Origin: an uncultured Planctomycetota bacterium
GTDB lineage: Bacteria; Planctomycetota; Planctomycetia; Pirellulales; Thermoguttaceae
Assembly: GCA_902796885.1 (NCBI GenBank)
Contig: CADBQY010000013.1
Span: 1-50,512 of the forward strand
Length of the DNA stretch: 50,512 bases
Direction of reading: 5' to 3'
Shown one piece after another: positions 1 through 9,303 of the stretch; within the stretch, counting starts at the first letter, position 1, and each line of letters begins with the position of its first letter. Below the pieces are notes generated by a model. That model searched no databases, was not told the origin of the DNA, and saw nothing but the letters and a program-made list of their open reading frames with translations. The position numbers were made by a program, and so were the translations under genes.

Positions 1-25
1 ATATCACGGTTTGGAGTGATTTGAT

Positions 26-679
26 ATGGCTCGAGAAACGGGTGCTGTTTGTAAAAAATGTCGTCGTGAAGGGGTCAAGCTGATGCTCAAGGGGGCGCGT
101 TGCGCCGGCGAGCATTGCGCGATGAATCGCCGCGCGTTCGCTCCGGGTATGCACGGGATGAAACGCGGCAAGCTGACCGAATACGGTATTCACCTTCGCG
201 AAAAACAAAAGGTCAAGACGTTCTACGGTGTTCTTGAGACGCAGTTCCGCAAGTACTACCGTATGGCCGAAGTCGCCAAAGGGAACACGGGGAAAGTCCT
301 CATGTCGATCCTGGAACGCCGTCTTGACAACGTCGTCTACCGCCTTGGATTCGCCTACAGCCGCGCCCAGGCCCGTCAGCTCGTCGCTCACGGCCACATT
401 CTGGTCAACGGCAACCGCGTCGACATCCCCAGTTACCTCGTTCGTACCGGCGACGTCATCTCGGTCAAGAACCGCAAGACGAGCCTCGAGGCCGTCAAGC
501 TCGCCGTCCTCGAAAACCGCAACGAAGTTCCCGATTTCCTCGCGAAGTCCGACAACGAAGTTCCGAGCGGGACGGTTCTCCGTCTCCCCGAAGCCGACGA
601 CGTCGCCGTTCCGGTCGACGCACGCGGCGAATCGGTTCCTTTCCAGCCGCAGCTGATCGTCGAGCTCTGCTCGAAGTAG
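26..679 (+). CDS. rpsD: 30S ribosomal protein S4 (zinc-binding form)
   Basis: Primary 16S rRNA-binding protein of the small subunit and, in many bacteria, a translational regulator of the alpha operon. The 217-residue product starts MARETGAVCKKC. Four cysteines at about residues 9, 12, 26 and 31 form the zinc-binding arrangement of the C+ type S4. The S4 RNA-binding domain lies around residues 97-160, including RRLDNVVYRLGFAYSRAQAR and LVAHGHILVNG. The last 50 or so residues form a variable tail. A GGAG ribosome binding site precedes the ATG. rpoA and rplQ follow on the same strand, the usual end of the alpha operon; rpsM/rpsK presumably lie just upstream of the window. Identification is very secure. 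Confidence 0.97.
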   Translation: MARETGAVCKKCRREGVKLMLKGARCAGEHCAMNRRAFAPGMHGMKRGKLTEYGIHLREKQKVKTFYGVLETQFRKYYRMAEVAKGNTGKVLMSILERRLDNVVYRLGFAYSRAQARQLVAHGHILVNGNRVDIPSYLVRTGDVISVKNRKTSLEAVKLAVLENRNEVPDFLAKSDNEVPSGTVLRLPEADDVAVPVDARGESVPFQPQLIVELCSK

Positions 680-748
680 TCGCGCCGTCTGCCGACATAT
701 CGATTGTTGCTTTGTAGAATGGCTAAACCTTTGTCGCGGAGTTGAAAG

Positions 749-1747
749 ATGAGAATTAACTGGAGAGGTATGGAATTGCCGAGTAAGGTCGCGGTCAGCG
801 AGCTTACCAATACGTACGGTGAATTTACGGTCGAACCCTTCGAACAGGGGTATGGGATTACCGTCGGCAACAGTCTCCGTCGGGTTCTTCTTTCGAGTCT
901 CGAAGGGAGCGCGATCACCTCGATGAAGATCCGCACCGACGGCGGACATATCGTTCCCTCCGAATTTTCGACGATCCCGGGCATCCTCGAAGATGTCACC
1001 GAGCTGGTCCTCAATATCAAGTCGGTCATCGTCAAGGTGTCCGACGACAAGCCCCAGCACGTCATTCGTATTGAAAAGAACGAAAAGGGCGAAGTCACCG
1101 CCGGCGACATCATCCTCGATATGGGTGTTGAGATTATCAACCCCGAACTGCATATCGCCACGCTGACCGACAACGTCAAGTTTGAGGTCGAATTGGTCGT
1201 CGAAAAGGGGCGCGGTTACGTTCCGGTTGCCGACGCGATGGAAAACAGGGACCGCAACGAGGATCGCGGGGCGATTCCTCTCGACGCGTCGTATAGTCCC
1301 GTTCAGCGCGTCCAGTACTTCATCGAGCCGACCCGTGTCGGTCAGAAGACGACCTACGACAAGTTGATTCTCCGGATCTGGACCGACGGTTCGATCGAGC
1401 CGAACTGGGCGCTGGTCGAAGCGGCGAAGATCCTTCGCAAGCATCTGAATCCCTTCATTCAGGATTCCGGTCTCGGTCTGACGGCCTTTTCGCGCGGCGC
1501 CGCCGCGCGCGAGGGCGGACGCGATCCCTTTATGGAAGAGACGCTTTCGAGGTCGATCGAATCGCTCAACCTTTCAGTTCGCGCCAAGAACAGCCTCGAC
1601 GCCGACGGTGTCAAGACGATCCGCGACCTGGTTGTTCGCACCGAGGACGACCTGATGAATCTCCGCAATTTCGGCAGCACCTCGCTGGATGAAGTTAAAA
1701 CCAAGCTTCGGGAAAACAACCTCACGTTGGGGATGCGTCTTTCCTGA
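749..1747 (+). CDS. rpoA: DNA-directed RNA polymerase alpha subunit
   Basis: Alpha subunit of RNA polymerase (332 residues), the assembly platform for beta/beta' and a target of activators and UP elements. The N-terminal dimerisation domain shows the typical FEQGYGITVGNSLRRVLLSS around residues 31-50 and later DGSIEPNWALVEAAKIL. The C-terminal domain (about 270-332) contains the helix-hairpin-helix signature SVRAKNSLDADGVKTIRDL and ends in RNFGSTSLDEVKTKL. The gene lies 69 bases after rpsD and is followed by rplQ. Length and domain order are normal. An upstream in-frame start is unlikely because the preceding gap is short and does not look coding. Confidence 0.97.
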   Translation: MRINWRGMELPSKVAVSELTNTYGEFTVEPFEQGYGITVGNSLRRVLLSSLEGSAITSMKIRTDGGHIVPSEFSTIPGILEDVTELVLNIKSVIVKVSDDKPQHVIRIEKNEKGEVTAGDIILDMGVEIINPELHIATLTDNVKFEVELVVEKGRGYVPVADAMENRDRNEDRGAIPLDASYSPVQRVQYFIEPTRVGQKTTYDKLILRIWTDGSIEPNWALVEAAKILRKHLNPFIQDSGLGLTAFSRGAAAREGGRDPFMEETLSRSIESLNLSVRAKNSLDADGVKTIRDLVVRTEDDLMNLRNFGSTSLDEVKTKLRENNLTLGMRLS

Positions 1748-1843
1748 ACGAACCATTCGCGCGCCGCGCGAAGTCATTTACCATAAGAACCACAGAAAAC
1801 CGGTGCCGCGTTTCGGCATCTGAGAACGACAGGGGCGAAGGCC

Positions 1844-2416
1844 ATGCAACATAGAAAAGCTGGAAGAAAACTTGGACGCAATCCGAACCATCAGCGCGCT
1901 CTTTTGAAGAATCTCGCTTCGGCGCTGATCCTGACCGAACGCGACGCCGACGATTACGATACTCCCGAAATGGCGCCGAAGGTGCAGGGGCGCATCGTGA
2001 CGACCCTTATCAAAGCCAAAGAGCTTCGTCCGTTCGTCGAACGCTGCGTGACGCTCGGCGTCAAAGCCCAGAAACACATCAAGGCCGCCGAAGACCTCAA
2101 TTGTAAGTCCGCCCGCGGCACCGACCAGTGGAAAGAATGGCGTCAGGGAGAAGGGTGGAAAGCCTGGATCAAGGAAGCCGCCCCGGCATTGGCGTATCGC
2201 CGCCGCGCGCTCCAGCTTCTTGGCTCGAAAGAGGCCGTCTCGGTCCTCTTCGACAAAGTCGCTCCGCGTTACGTCGAACGTCCCGGCGGTTATACGCGTA
2301 TTCTGCGCCTGGCCGCCCCGCGTTTGGGAGACGCCGGGAAACGCGCCATCATCGAATTCGTCGGCGACGAGACCCGCGCCAAGAAAGCCGCGTCGGTCAT
2401 TCCGTCGGTCGAATGA
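1844..2416 (+). CDS. rplQ: 50S ribosomal protein L17
   Basis: Large-subunit ribosomal protein L17, last gene of the alpha operon. The start MQHRKAGRKLGRNPNHQRAL and the core LASALILTERDADDY are diagnostic. The product has 190 residues against about 120-130 in E. coli. The extra length comes from an insertion after KAAEDLN (about residues 87-117, rich in Trp, Lys and Gly) ahead of the conserved RRRALQLLGSKEAVSVLF, plus an extended C-terminus. The conserved GGYTRILRLAAPRLGDAGKRA is intact, so the gene should be functional. A terminator hairpin follows within 35 bases. Confidence 0.95.
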   Translation: MQHRKAGRKLGRNPNHQRALLKNLASALILTERDADDYDTPEMAPKVQGRIVTTLIKAKELRPFVERCVTLGVKAQKHIKAAEDLNCKSARGTDQWKEWRQGEGWKAWIKEAAPALAYRRRALQLLGSKEAVSVLFDKVAPRYVERPGGYTRILRLAAPRLGDAGKRAIIEFVGDETRAKKAASVIPSVE

Positions 2417-2447
2417 GACCGAGCTCTTGGCGGCGCTCAAAGTCATC

Positions 2448-2486
2448 AAAGGAGGGAGTCTGTTTGATTCCCTCCTTTTGTTTTGA
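2448..2486 (+). terminator. Terminator of the rpsD-rpoA-rplQ operon
   Basis: A 10-bp perfect stem, AAAGGAGGGA (2448-2457) with TCCCTCCTTT (2469-2478), with an 11-base loop and a T-rich tail (TGTTTTGAG). It lies 31 bases after the rplQ stop and ends the alpha operon. Confidence 0.85.
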
Positions 2487-2570
2487 GACGGACGGGGCGA
2501 ACGCGGCGTTTGTCCGAAATCGGAGGGGGAAACAATTCTCAAAAGAGGGGGCCGCCCGGGGGAACGTCCG

Positions 2571-3149
2571 ATGGCGAAGAACTATTTCAACTATACCGAC
2601 CCGATCCGCGCCGTCTGTCGCGATATTGTCGTCAAGCTCCCCGTTTTTTCGCGGATACGGATGGAACACGTTGCCGTCTCGCTGGTTCGGACGCGCAAGC
2701 GCGAGATGTACGGCGTCTTCGCCTCGATGACTCCGCTTCGCTTCGAGGGTGGGAAACTGCGAGGGACGCGAAACAACCGACTCCTCGAAATGCCTCTCCT
2801 TCACGACAAGGAAAACCGGCCGATCCTCTACGTCCTTTCGATTTACATTCCCCGTTTCGTGGATCTGCCGATCGGCGAGAAGATCGACACGCTGATACAC
2901 GAACTCTATCATATTTCGCCGGATTTCGACGGTTCGCTCCGTTCGTTCGGCGGACGTTATTTCGCGCACGGCGCCTCGCAAAAAGAGTATAATCGGAAAG
3001 TGTCGGCCCTTTCGCGGCAATGGCTTTCGAGCGACCCGCGGCCGGAGCTGTGGGATTTTCTCCGATACGACTTTAAAACCCTCTGTCAGCATTACGGCGG
3101 ACTGACCGGAACGGCGGTTAAGCTTCCCCCGCTGAAAGTCATCGGTTAG
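2571..3149 (+). CDS. Putative metallopeptidase-like protein with HExxH motif
   Basis: 192-residue soluble protein of unproven function. The key feature is HELYH at residues 110-114, a zincin-type HExxH motif inside the hydrophobic helix EKIDTLIHELYHISPDFDG. Further histidines follow (for example H133 in YFAHGAS) that could complete metal binding. The arrangement, an amphipathic beta region followed by HELYHISPxFDG, resembles the 'putative phage metallopeptidase' type of domain. That resemblance is from memory and was not searched. No signal peptide or membrane segment is visible. The ATG follows GGGGGAA. The stop is separated by one base from the GTG of the next gene, so translational coupling to the YfhO-like protein is likely. 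Confidence 0.7.
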   Translation: MAKNYFNYTDPIRAVCRDIVVKLPVFSRIRMEHVAVSLVRTRKREMYGVFASMTPLRFEGGKLRGTRNNRLLEMPLLHDKENRPILYVLSIYIPRFVDLPIGEKIDTLIHELYHISPDFDGSLRSFGGRYFAHGASQKEYNRKVSALSRQWLSSDPRPELWDFLRYDFKTLCQHYGGLTGTAVKLPPLKVIG

Positions 3150-3150
3150 C

Positions 3151-5724
3151 GTGACGTTTATGACGCCTTCCCGTACGAAACAAAACCCTCACAAGACTCC
3201 CCCGCGCATTGGCGCGGCGGTTTGGGGGGTTCTTCTTTTCGCGGCGCTTCTTCTTTTTCTTTTCGGACCGATCATCTTCGGAAAAGAACAGTTCGCTTAC
3301 CGCGACGCCGGATACTACCATATCCCGTTCGCACGGCAGATTGTCCGAGAGACTTCCGCCGGACGTCTCCCCCTCTGGGACCCCTACGAAAATCTGGGCG
3401 TTCCCCTGGCGGGAAATCCCGCCGCGGCGCTCTTCTATCCGATCCGCGCGGCGGTTTTCGCGCTTGCGGGAGATCGTATCCCGTTCGACGCGGCGTATAA
3501 GTTTTACACGCTCGTTCACCTGGCGATCGCTTTCGGCGCGTTCTTCTATTTGGCGCGCACTCCGCTTCCCCGCGGGGGGAGCGAAACGTTCTTTCTCTGT
3601 ACGCCGCTCGGCGCGTCGGCCGGCGCGCTGACGTGGACGTTCGGGGGGCAGATTCTGTTTCAGGTGACAAATCTCCCGTTTCTGATCGGCGCGGCGTGGC
3701 TTCCCGTGTTGGTCGGCGCGACGCTCCGCCTCCTGATTCGTCCGGCCTTTCTTCCGGGCGCCGCCGCCGCTTGCGCCGTCGCGATGATGATTACCGGCGG
3801 CGATCCCCAGACGGCGTTTTTCGGCGTCCTTCTGGCGGTTCCCCTTTTCCTTTTCTGCCGCCGGAAAATCCCGTCCCCCGGTTCCCCCCGATCGGGCCGC
3901 GCCGCCGCCGCGCTCGCCGCTTCCGTTCTATTGGGATTCGCTCTGGCGGCGGTTCAGATTTTTCCCGCCGCCGAAACCGCGCTCGCCTCAAGCCGAAACG
4001 CCTTCTCCTGCGAAACGCCGGCCGAAAGGCGCGAAAACGAATTGGGAATCTACAACTTTTCTCTTCCCCCCTGGCGTACGGCCGAACTCCTCTGGTCCGG
4101 GATCGGCGGCCGCGAATTTCCCGTAAACACGCGATGGCTGACCGCCCTTCCGGGGGACCGGCAGATCTGGACCCCGTCCCTTTATATGGGGCTCTTCCCC
4201 ATCCTGGCGGCATACGCCGCGTTCCGTCTCCGCCGCCGTTTTTCGTCCGGCGCCGCTGACCCGCGCATTCCGATTCGGGTCTTTTTCTCCTGGCTGACGC
4301 TCTTCGCCCTCCTGGCGGCGTGGGGCGGGTTTGGACTCGGCTGGCTTCTCCGCGCCTTCCGCGAACCGGGCGTCTTACCCTCCGCGCCGTTCGATGCGTC
4401 CGATCCCGTCGGCGGCGTCTACTGGCTCATGACGCGCATTCTTCCCGGCTGGCGAGCGTTTCGTTACCCCGCTAAAATGATGACCTTCGCCGCCCTGGCC
4501 CTTTCGCTTCTGGCGGCGATCGGCTGGGAAAAACTCTATTGTCCGCGCCGGATGACGCGCGCGCTTTGGTCCCTCTTTGTTCTTTCTCTGGTCGGCATTC
4601 TGGCGGTCCGTTTCGCCCATCCGGAACGTCTTCTAATTCGCTGCGGCGTCGAATTCGGCCGTCTCAAAACGCTCTACGGTCCGCTGATCCCCGGCGCGGC
4701 AAAGTTCTCCGCCGTCGCCGCGTTCGCTCAGACCGCCCTTCTGACGTTCCTTCTCATCGCGTTCGGTTTCTTGCGGCGGACGCCGTACGGAACGCGTTTT
4801 GGAAAGAATCTTTTTCTTCTGACGGCGGTCTTTCTTCTGGCATTCGATCTGGCGGTCTCTCAGAAGTGGTTTCTCCGCGGCGCTCCCGAAAAGGCGTTTC
4901 GCGCCTCCTCGCCGATCGCCTCCGAACTCCGCCGTCTCGGCGAAGACCGCCCCGTTCCCCCGCGTCTGTTCCGCGATTCGTTTCTTTATCCCTCCCAATT
5001 TCTGAACTTCACCTCGTTTCGTCGGCTCGAAGAACGTGTTTACTGGGATCGTTGGACCCTGTTTCAGAAAAACGCCGCTCTGGCGAACGTGGCGAACCTC
5101 GACGTTCGGGGCACGTTTGTTCCCGCCGGTTACCTCTCCGTCTCGCGCTATTTGAGGAGCGAACTTCGGCGCTGGCGCCTTTCCGGCGACCGGTCGGCCG
5201 GTTTCGACCGGATTCTGGCGGCGCTCGGCGCCGACGCTTTTCTCGTTTCGGCGCACGGCATCCGATTCGGCGAAGTTCCCGGCGGCGGAAACCGCGTTCA
5301 TGTCGTCCATCATCCGGAAAAGTTTGCCGCCTGGCAGGATCTCGTTCGCCATCGGCTCGAACGTGAACCGCTCGAAGGGGAATCGGCCCGGATTACGTCG
5401 TATCGGCCGGAACGGATCGAAATCGAAGCGCGGTTAATCCAACCGGGAACGCTCCTTATCGCCGAGCAGGCCTGGCCCGGCTGGCGCGCGCGGGTCCGGG
5501 GGGAAGGGGAGAGCGCTTATCGCCCGGCGCCGGTCCGAACGGCCGCCGGCGTCTTGCGGGCGGTCGACTTGCCCGCCGGGCGATCGATTCTGGTGATGGA
5601 ATACCGCCCGATGTCGCTACGGATCGGAGCGGGAGTCAGCGCGGCGGCACTGATTTTGCTGACGGCAATTTTCGCCCGATGGATGATTACTTCTCAAAAA
5701 GGCGTGCGATTTGCCCGGCGGTGA
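3151..5724 (+). CDS. YfhO-like multipass membrane protein
   Basis: 857-residue integral membrane protein with a dozen or so hydrophobic segments between residues 20 and 580, then a soluble C-terminal region and a last membrane helix (about 830-850). The N-terminal extracytoplasmic stretch (FGKEQFAYRDAGYYHIPFAR ... LPLWDPYENLGVPLAGNP) is typical of YfhO/GT-C-fold proteins, whose members act on or near lipid-linked sugars. The exact reaction here is unknown. The first possible start is GTG 3151, one base after the previous stop; ATG 3160 is an in-frame alternative. The 3' end overlaps the convergent mtnA gene by 38 bases. Membership is fairly sure; function is not. Confidence 0.8.
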   Translation: MTFMTPSRTKQNPHKTPPRIGAAVWGVLLFAALLLFLFGPIIFGKEQFAYRDAGYYHIPFARQIVRETSAGRLPLWDPYENLGVPLAGNPAAALFYPIRAAVFALAGDRIPFDAAYKFYTLVHLAIAFGAFFYLARTPLPRGGSETFFLCTPLGASAGALTWTFGGQILFQVTNLPFLIGAAWLPVLVGATLRLLIRPAFLPGAAAACAVAMMITGGDPQTAFFGVLLAVPLFLFCRRKIPSPGSPRSGRAAAALAASVLLGFALAAVQIFPAAETALASSRNAFSCETPAERRENELGIYNFSLPPWRTAELLWSGIGGREFPVNTRWLTALPGDRQIWTPSLYMGLFPILAAYAAFRLRRRFSSGAADPRIPIRVFFSWLTLFALLAAWGGFGLGWLLRAFREPGVLPSAPFDASDPVGGVYWLMTRILPGWRAFRYPAKMMTFAALALSLLAAIGWEKLYCPRRMTRALWSLFVLSLVGILAVRFAHPERLLIRCGVEFGRLKTLYGPLIPGAAKFSAVAAFAQTALLTFLLIAFGFLRRTPYGTRFGKNLFLLTAVFLLAFDLAVSQKWFLRGAPEKAFRASSPIASELRRLGEDRPVPPRLFRDSFLYPSQFLNFTSFRRLEERVYWDRWTLFQKNAALANVANLDVRGTFVPAGYLSVSRYLRSELRRWRLSGDRSAGFDRILAALGADAFLVSAHGIRFGEVPGGGNRVHVVHHPEKFAAWQDLVRHRLEREPLEGESARITSYRPERIEIEARLIQPGTLLIAEQAWPGWRARVRGEGESAYRPAPVRTAAGVLRAVDLPAGRSILVMEYRPMSLRIGAGVSAAALILLTAIFARWMITSQKGVRFARR

Positions 5725-6784
5725 CGGGCGAGACGATCCCTTTTTCGGTGACGATCCCGCTGACCAGTTCGGCGGGGGTGACGTCGAAGGCGGGATTGTA
5801 GATTTTGACGCCGTCCGGCGCGGTTCGCTTTCCGAATCCGCGGCGGATCTCTTCCGGGTCGCGTTCTTCAATCGGAATTTGGTTCCCGTCCGAAAGGGTC
5901 AGGTCGAACGTCGAAAAAGGAGCGGCCACGTAGAACGGGATCCCGTGAGCCCGCGCGTTGACCGCGACCGAGTAGGTGCCGATCTTATTGGCGACGTCGC
6001 CGTTGGCGGCAATCCGGTCGGCGCCGACAAAGACGGCGTCGATCTTCTTTTGGCGCATCAGCATCGCCGCCATCGAGTCGCAGATCAGCGTGACGTCGAT
6101 GCCGCGCGCGGCCAGCTCCCACGCGGTCAGCCGCGCTCCCTGGAGAAGGGGACGCGTCTCGTCGGCATAGACGCGAATCTTTTTTCCGGCTTCCCGCGCG
6201 GCGTAGAAAACCCCCAGCGCGGTCCCGTAATCGGCGGTGGCGAGGGCTCCGGCGTTGCAGTGCGTCAGGAGGGCGTCGCCGTCTTTGACCAGACTCGCGC
6301 CGAATCGGCCGATCCGGCGGCAGAGGCCGCGGTCCTCGTCATGGATCGTTTTTGCCTCGGCCATGAGCGCGGCGGCGGTTTCGTCGGCGGAAACGCCGGA
6401 CGCGGCGGCGCGCGCTTTCATCCGGTCGAGCGCCCAGAAGAGATTGACCGCGGTCGGACGGCTTGTCGCCAGATAGGCGGCCGTCTTTTCGACCGCTTCG
6501 AGGAGCTCGTTCCGGGTCGGCGTTTTCCCGTCGGCAAAGAGAGGCTGTATTCCCAGGCAGACGCCGTAGGCGGCGGCGATCCCGATCGCCGGAGCGCCTC
6601 GGACGACGAGCCGCTTGATCGCCCGCCAAACCTCTTCGGGCGTGCGGCATTCGACGTGGGTAAATTCGGTCGGCAGCAAGGTCTGGTCGATCAGAACGAG
6701 TCGGCCGCATTTCAGCTCGTCCGCAGCGTCGGCGTCGCGCGGAGCGTCCCATCGGAGCGTTTCGTAAAGGTTCGCGTCGGTCAT
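5687..6784 (-). CDS. mtnA: S-methyl-5-thioribose-1-phosphate isomerase
   Basis: Aldose-ketose isomerase of the methionine salvage pathway, converting methylthioribose-1-phosphate to methylthioribulose-1-phosphate. The 365-residue protein carries the eIF2B-alpha/MtnA fold signatures: VVRGAPAIGIAAAYGV, the catalytic-cysteine segment LLTHCNAGALATADYGTALG, DETRPLLQGARLTAWEL, and the catalytic aspartate motif VGADRIAANGDVANKIGTY. Length is normal. No other methionine-salvage gene lies nearby, so it is a stand-alone gene. It is convergent with, and overlaps by 38 bases, the upstream membrane-protein gene. The ribosome binding site before the ATG is weak (GAAAG). Confidence 0.96.
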   Translation of the reverse strand: MTDANLYETLRWDAPRDADAADELKCGRLVLIDQTLLPTEFTHVECRTPEEVWRAIKRLVVRGAPAIGIAAAYGVCLGIQPLFADGKTPTRNELLEAVEKTAAYLATSRPTAVNLFWALDRMKARAAASGVSADETAAALMAEAKTIHDEDRGLCRRIGRFGASLVKDGDALLTHCNAGALATADYGTALGVFYAAREAGKKIRVYADETRPLLQGARLTAWELAARGIDVTLICDSMAAMLMRQKKIDAVFVGADRIAANGDVANKIGTYSVAVNARAHGIPFYVAAPFSTFDLTLSDGNQIPIEERDPEEIRRGFGKRTAPDGVKIYNPAFDVTPAELVSGIVTEKGIVSPVTAGQIARLFEK

Positions 6785-6806
6785 CGGTTTTCTTTCGTCA
6801 GTGTGT

Positions 6807-6836
6807 AAAAAAAGCCCGGAGTCTGAATTTCCGGGC
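6807..6836 (-). terminator. Terminator after purE
   Basis: Read on the minus strand: perfect 7-bp stem GCCCGGA/TCCGGGC with a 9-base loop followed by seven T. It lies 27 bases after the purE stop and ends the proS-purE unit, leaving mtnA separately transcribed. Confidence 0.88.
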
Positions 6837-6862
6837 GTCTGGTTTTGTCGAAGAAGGCCGCC

Positions 6863-7381
6863 TCAGGCGTTCTTTTCGGCGGCGATCGCCTCGTTCAGCT
6901 TGGCGTCTTTTTTCGCGATCTTTTCGACCAGCCGACCGCGGAACGCCGCGAGCTTTTCGGTCAGTTCGGGACTCGATCCGGCAAGGATCTCGGCGGCGAG
7001 GATCCCGGCGTTCCGCGCGCCGCCCGATCCGATCCCGACCGTCGCGACCGGAATATCTCCCGGCATCTGAACCGTCGAAAGGAGGGAGTCGAGGCCCCCC
7101 ATCACTCCCGTCTCGACCGGGATCCCGATCACCGGAAGGGTGGTGTGCGACGCGACGACCCCCGCCAGGTGCGCGGCGCCGCCGGCGGCGGCGATGATCA
7201 CGCCCAGCCCCCGCGCGCGGGCGCCCGAAGCGTAGTCGAGAACTTTTTCCGGCGTGCGGTGCGCGCTCATGACGTGTACTTCGTAGCCGATGTCAAATTC
7301 GTCGAGCGCGGCGGCGGCCCCTTTAATTTTCGGCCAGTCGCTGTCGCTTCCCATCAGAATGCCGACCTGAATGTTACTCAT
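6863..7381 (-). CDS. purE: N5-carboxyaminoimidazole ribonucleotide mutase
   Basis: Purine biosynthesis enzyme converting N5-CAIR to CAIR (class I PurE). The 172-residue product opens with [11 protein letters not shown] and has [13 protein letters not shown], then the substrate-binding [19 protein letters not shown] and PVIGIPV segments, all diagnostic. The start is supported by AGAGG six bases upstream. The gene lies 12 bases after proS and is followed by a strong terminator, so proS and purE form one transcription unit. No purK is visible in the window. Confidence 0.96.
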   Translation of the reverse strand: MSNIQVGILMGSDSDWPKIKGAAAALDEFDIGYEVHVMSAHRTPEKVLDYASGARARGLGVIIAAAGGAAHLAGVVASHTTLPVIGIPVETGVMGGLDSLLSTVQMPGDIPVATVGIGSGGARNAGILAAEILAGSSPELTEKLAAFRGRLVEKIAKKDAKLNEAIAAEKNA

Positions 7382-7393
7382 CTTGAACCTCTT

Positions 7394-9172
7394 TTACTCT
7401 TTGCGCAGCGTTTTCATCGCTTCGGTAAAGCGCGCGCCGGTTTTCTTTTCTTCGGCGATCCACGCGGCGACCTGGGAGGCGGCCGAATCGAGCGGAACGA
7501 ACTGCGCGTCTTTTTCCCAACGCCACTTGACTTCGACTTTTCCTTCGGCCAATCCCTTGGTTCCGATCGTTATACGAAGCGGGAATCCGATCAGATCGGA
7601 ATCCTTGAACTTGACCCCGGCGCGCTGATCGCGGTCGTCGAGGATGACCTCCACCCCGGCGGCCTGGAGTTCGTCGTGGAGTTTTTCGGCGGCGGCGACG
7701 CTCGCCTCGTCGGTCACTTTGACCGGGCAGACGTTGACCTCGTACGGCGCCAGGGCGACCGGCCAGATCATCCCGCTTTCGTCGTAACTCGTCTCGGCCA
7801 GTCCGGCGACGATCCGGTTCACGCCGATTCCGTAACACCCCATAATGATCGGCTTTAACGAACCGTCGGCGTCGAGATAGTTCGCGCCGAGCGCCTCGGT
7901 GTATTTGGTGCCGAGTTTGAAGACGTGTCCGACTTCGATGGCGTTCCGGATCATCATCGGCTCGTGGCAATGGGGACAGGCGTCGCCGGCGGTGGCGTTT
8001 CGCACGTCGGCCCATTTGTCCGCCGTCCAGTCCCTTTCGACGTTGACGTTGACCAGGTGTTTGTCGGCCTTGTTGGCGCCGGTGATCGCGTTGGCGACGG
8101 CGCGGACTTGGTAGTCGGCGACGATTTCGATCTTTTCCGCCATGCCGACCGGTCCGGCGAATCCGACCGGCGCTCCGGTCACCTTTTCGATCGTTTCGGG
8201 ATCGGCCAGCTCGAGGGTTTCCGCGCCCAGAAGACGGCGGAGTTTGTTTTCGTTGACGTCGTGATCGCCGCGAACCAGTACGGCGATCGGCTTGCCGTCG
8301 GCGACGTAGATGAGCGTCTTGATCAGTTTGACGGGTTTCGCTTTCAGGAACTGACAGACCTGCTCGATGGTGTGCGCGTCGGGCGTGTCGAGTTCGGCGA
8401 CCTCTTTGAGCGCGATCGACGCGTCGGGACCGGCGGGAGGCTCGCCCCCGATTTCCGCCTTTTCGATGTTGGCGGCGTAGCGGCATTTCGGGCAGTAGAC
8501 GATGTTGTCTTCGCCGTTCCGACTCGGGATCATGAACTCGTGCGAGGCGTCGCCGCCGATCGGACCCGACTCGGCCTCGACGGGCAGGAACGGCACGCCG
8601 CAGCGGGTGAAGATGTCGCAATACGCTTTGTACATCTTCTCGTACCGCTTGTTGAGCGATTCCAGCTCGGTGTGGAAGCTGTACGCGTCTTTCATCAGAA
8701 ATTCGCTCGTTCGGAGGATTCCGAACTTGGGCCGCTCTTCGTTGCGGAACTTCGTCTGAATCTGGTAGAGGGTGATCGGAAGCTGCCGGTAACTCGAGAT
8801 GTAGCGCGAGACGATGTCGGTGATCTCTTCTTCGTGGGTCGGGCAGAAGACGACCGGCACCTTTTTCCCCGCGCGGGGGAGGTCGGTCTTGATCAGGACG
8901 TTGCCGAACGCCTCGACCCGATGCGTCCGCTCGTAGAGCGACGTCGGGCAGAGGGCGGTCATGAGAAGTTCGACCGCGCCGGTTTTATTGATCTCTTCGC
9001 GGACGATCGCGACCGCTTTTTGAAGGACCCGCAGACCGAGCGGCAGATAGGAATACGCTCCCGCCATCACCTGCGAGATCATCCCGGCGCGAAGCATCAG
9101 GATATGACTCGGGATTTCCGCCCCGTCGGGGATTTCTTTCATCGTCGGAATCAACGTCTGCGACCACTTCAT
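7394..9172 (-). CDS. proS: Prolyl-tRNA synthetase, bacterial type
   Basis: Class II aminoacyl-tRNA synthetase that charges tRNA-Pro. The start was set at ATG 9172 ([13 protein letters not shown]), which has GGAGA upstream; the frame stays open further upstream but that part is not protein-like. This gives 592 residues. Motif 2 is seen in [20 protein letters not shown]. The long middle region, including [19 protein letters not shown] and PVGFAGPVG, matches the YbaK-like editing insertion of bacterial-type ProRS. Motif 3 lies in [13 protein letters not shown]. The C-terminal anticodon-binding domain begins near [11 protein letters not shown]. It is followed after 12 bases by purE. Confidence 0.95.
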   Translation of the reverse strand: MKWSQTLIPTMKEIPDGAEIPSHILMLRAGMISQVMAGAYSYLPLGLRVLQKAVAIVREEINKTGAVELLMTALCPTSLYERTHRVEAFGNVLIKTDLPRAGKKVPVVFCPTHEEEITDIVSRYISSYRQLPITLYQIQTKFRNEERPKFGILRTSEFLMKDAYSFHTELESLNKRYEKMYKAYCDIFTRCGVPFLPVEAESGPIGGDASHEFMIPSRNGEDNIVYCPKCRYAANIEKAEIGGEPPAGPDASIALKEVAELDTPDAHTIEQVCQFLKAKPVKLIKTLIYVADGKPIAVLVRGDHDVNENKLRRLLGAETLELADPETIEKVTGAPVGFAGPVGMAEKIEIVADYQVRAVANAITGANKADKHLVNVNVERDWTADKWADVRNATAGDACPHCHEPMMIRNAIEVGHVFKLGTKYTEALGANYLDADGSLKPIIMGCYGIGVNRIVAGLAETSYDESGMIWPVALAPYEVNVCPVKVTDEASVAAAEKLHDELQAAGVEVILDDRDQRAGVKFKDSDLIGFPLRITIGTKGLAEGKVEVKWRWEKDAQFVPLDSAASQVAAWIAEEKKTGARFTEAMKTLRKE

Positions 9173-9303
9173 TGTGCTGTCTCCAAAAGGTCGTGTGTTA
9201 AAGGCGGGGTCCGCGGTCCGCAAAACGTTACGGTCTTTTTTTCGCCGGAACCCCCGAAAGGTCAATGCGGCAGCGGGGCGCGCGGCCCGCCGCCGAACGC
9301 GTT

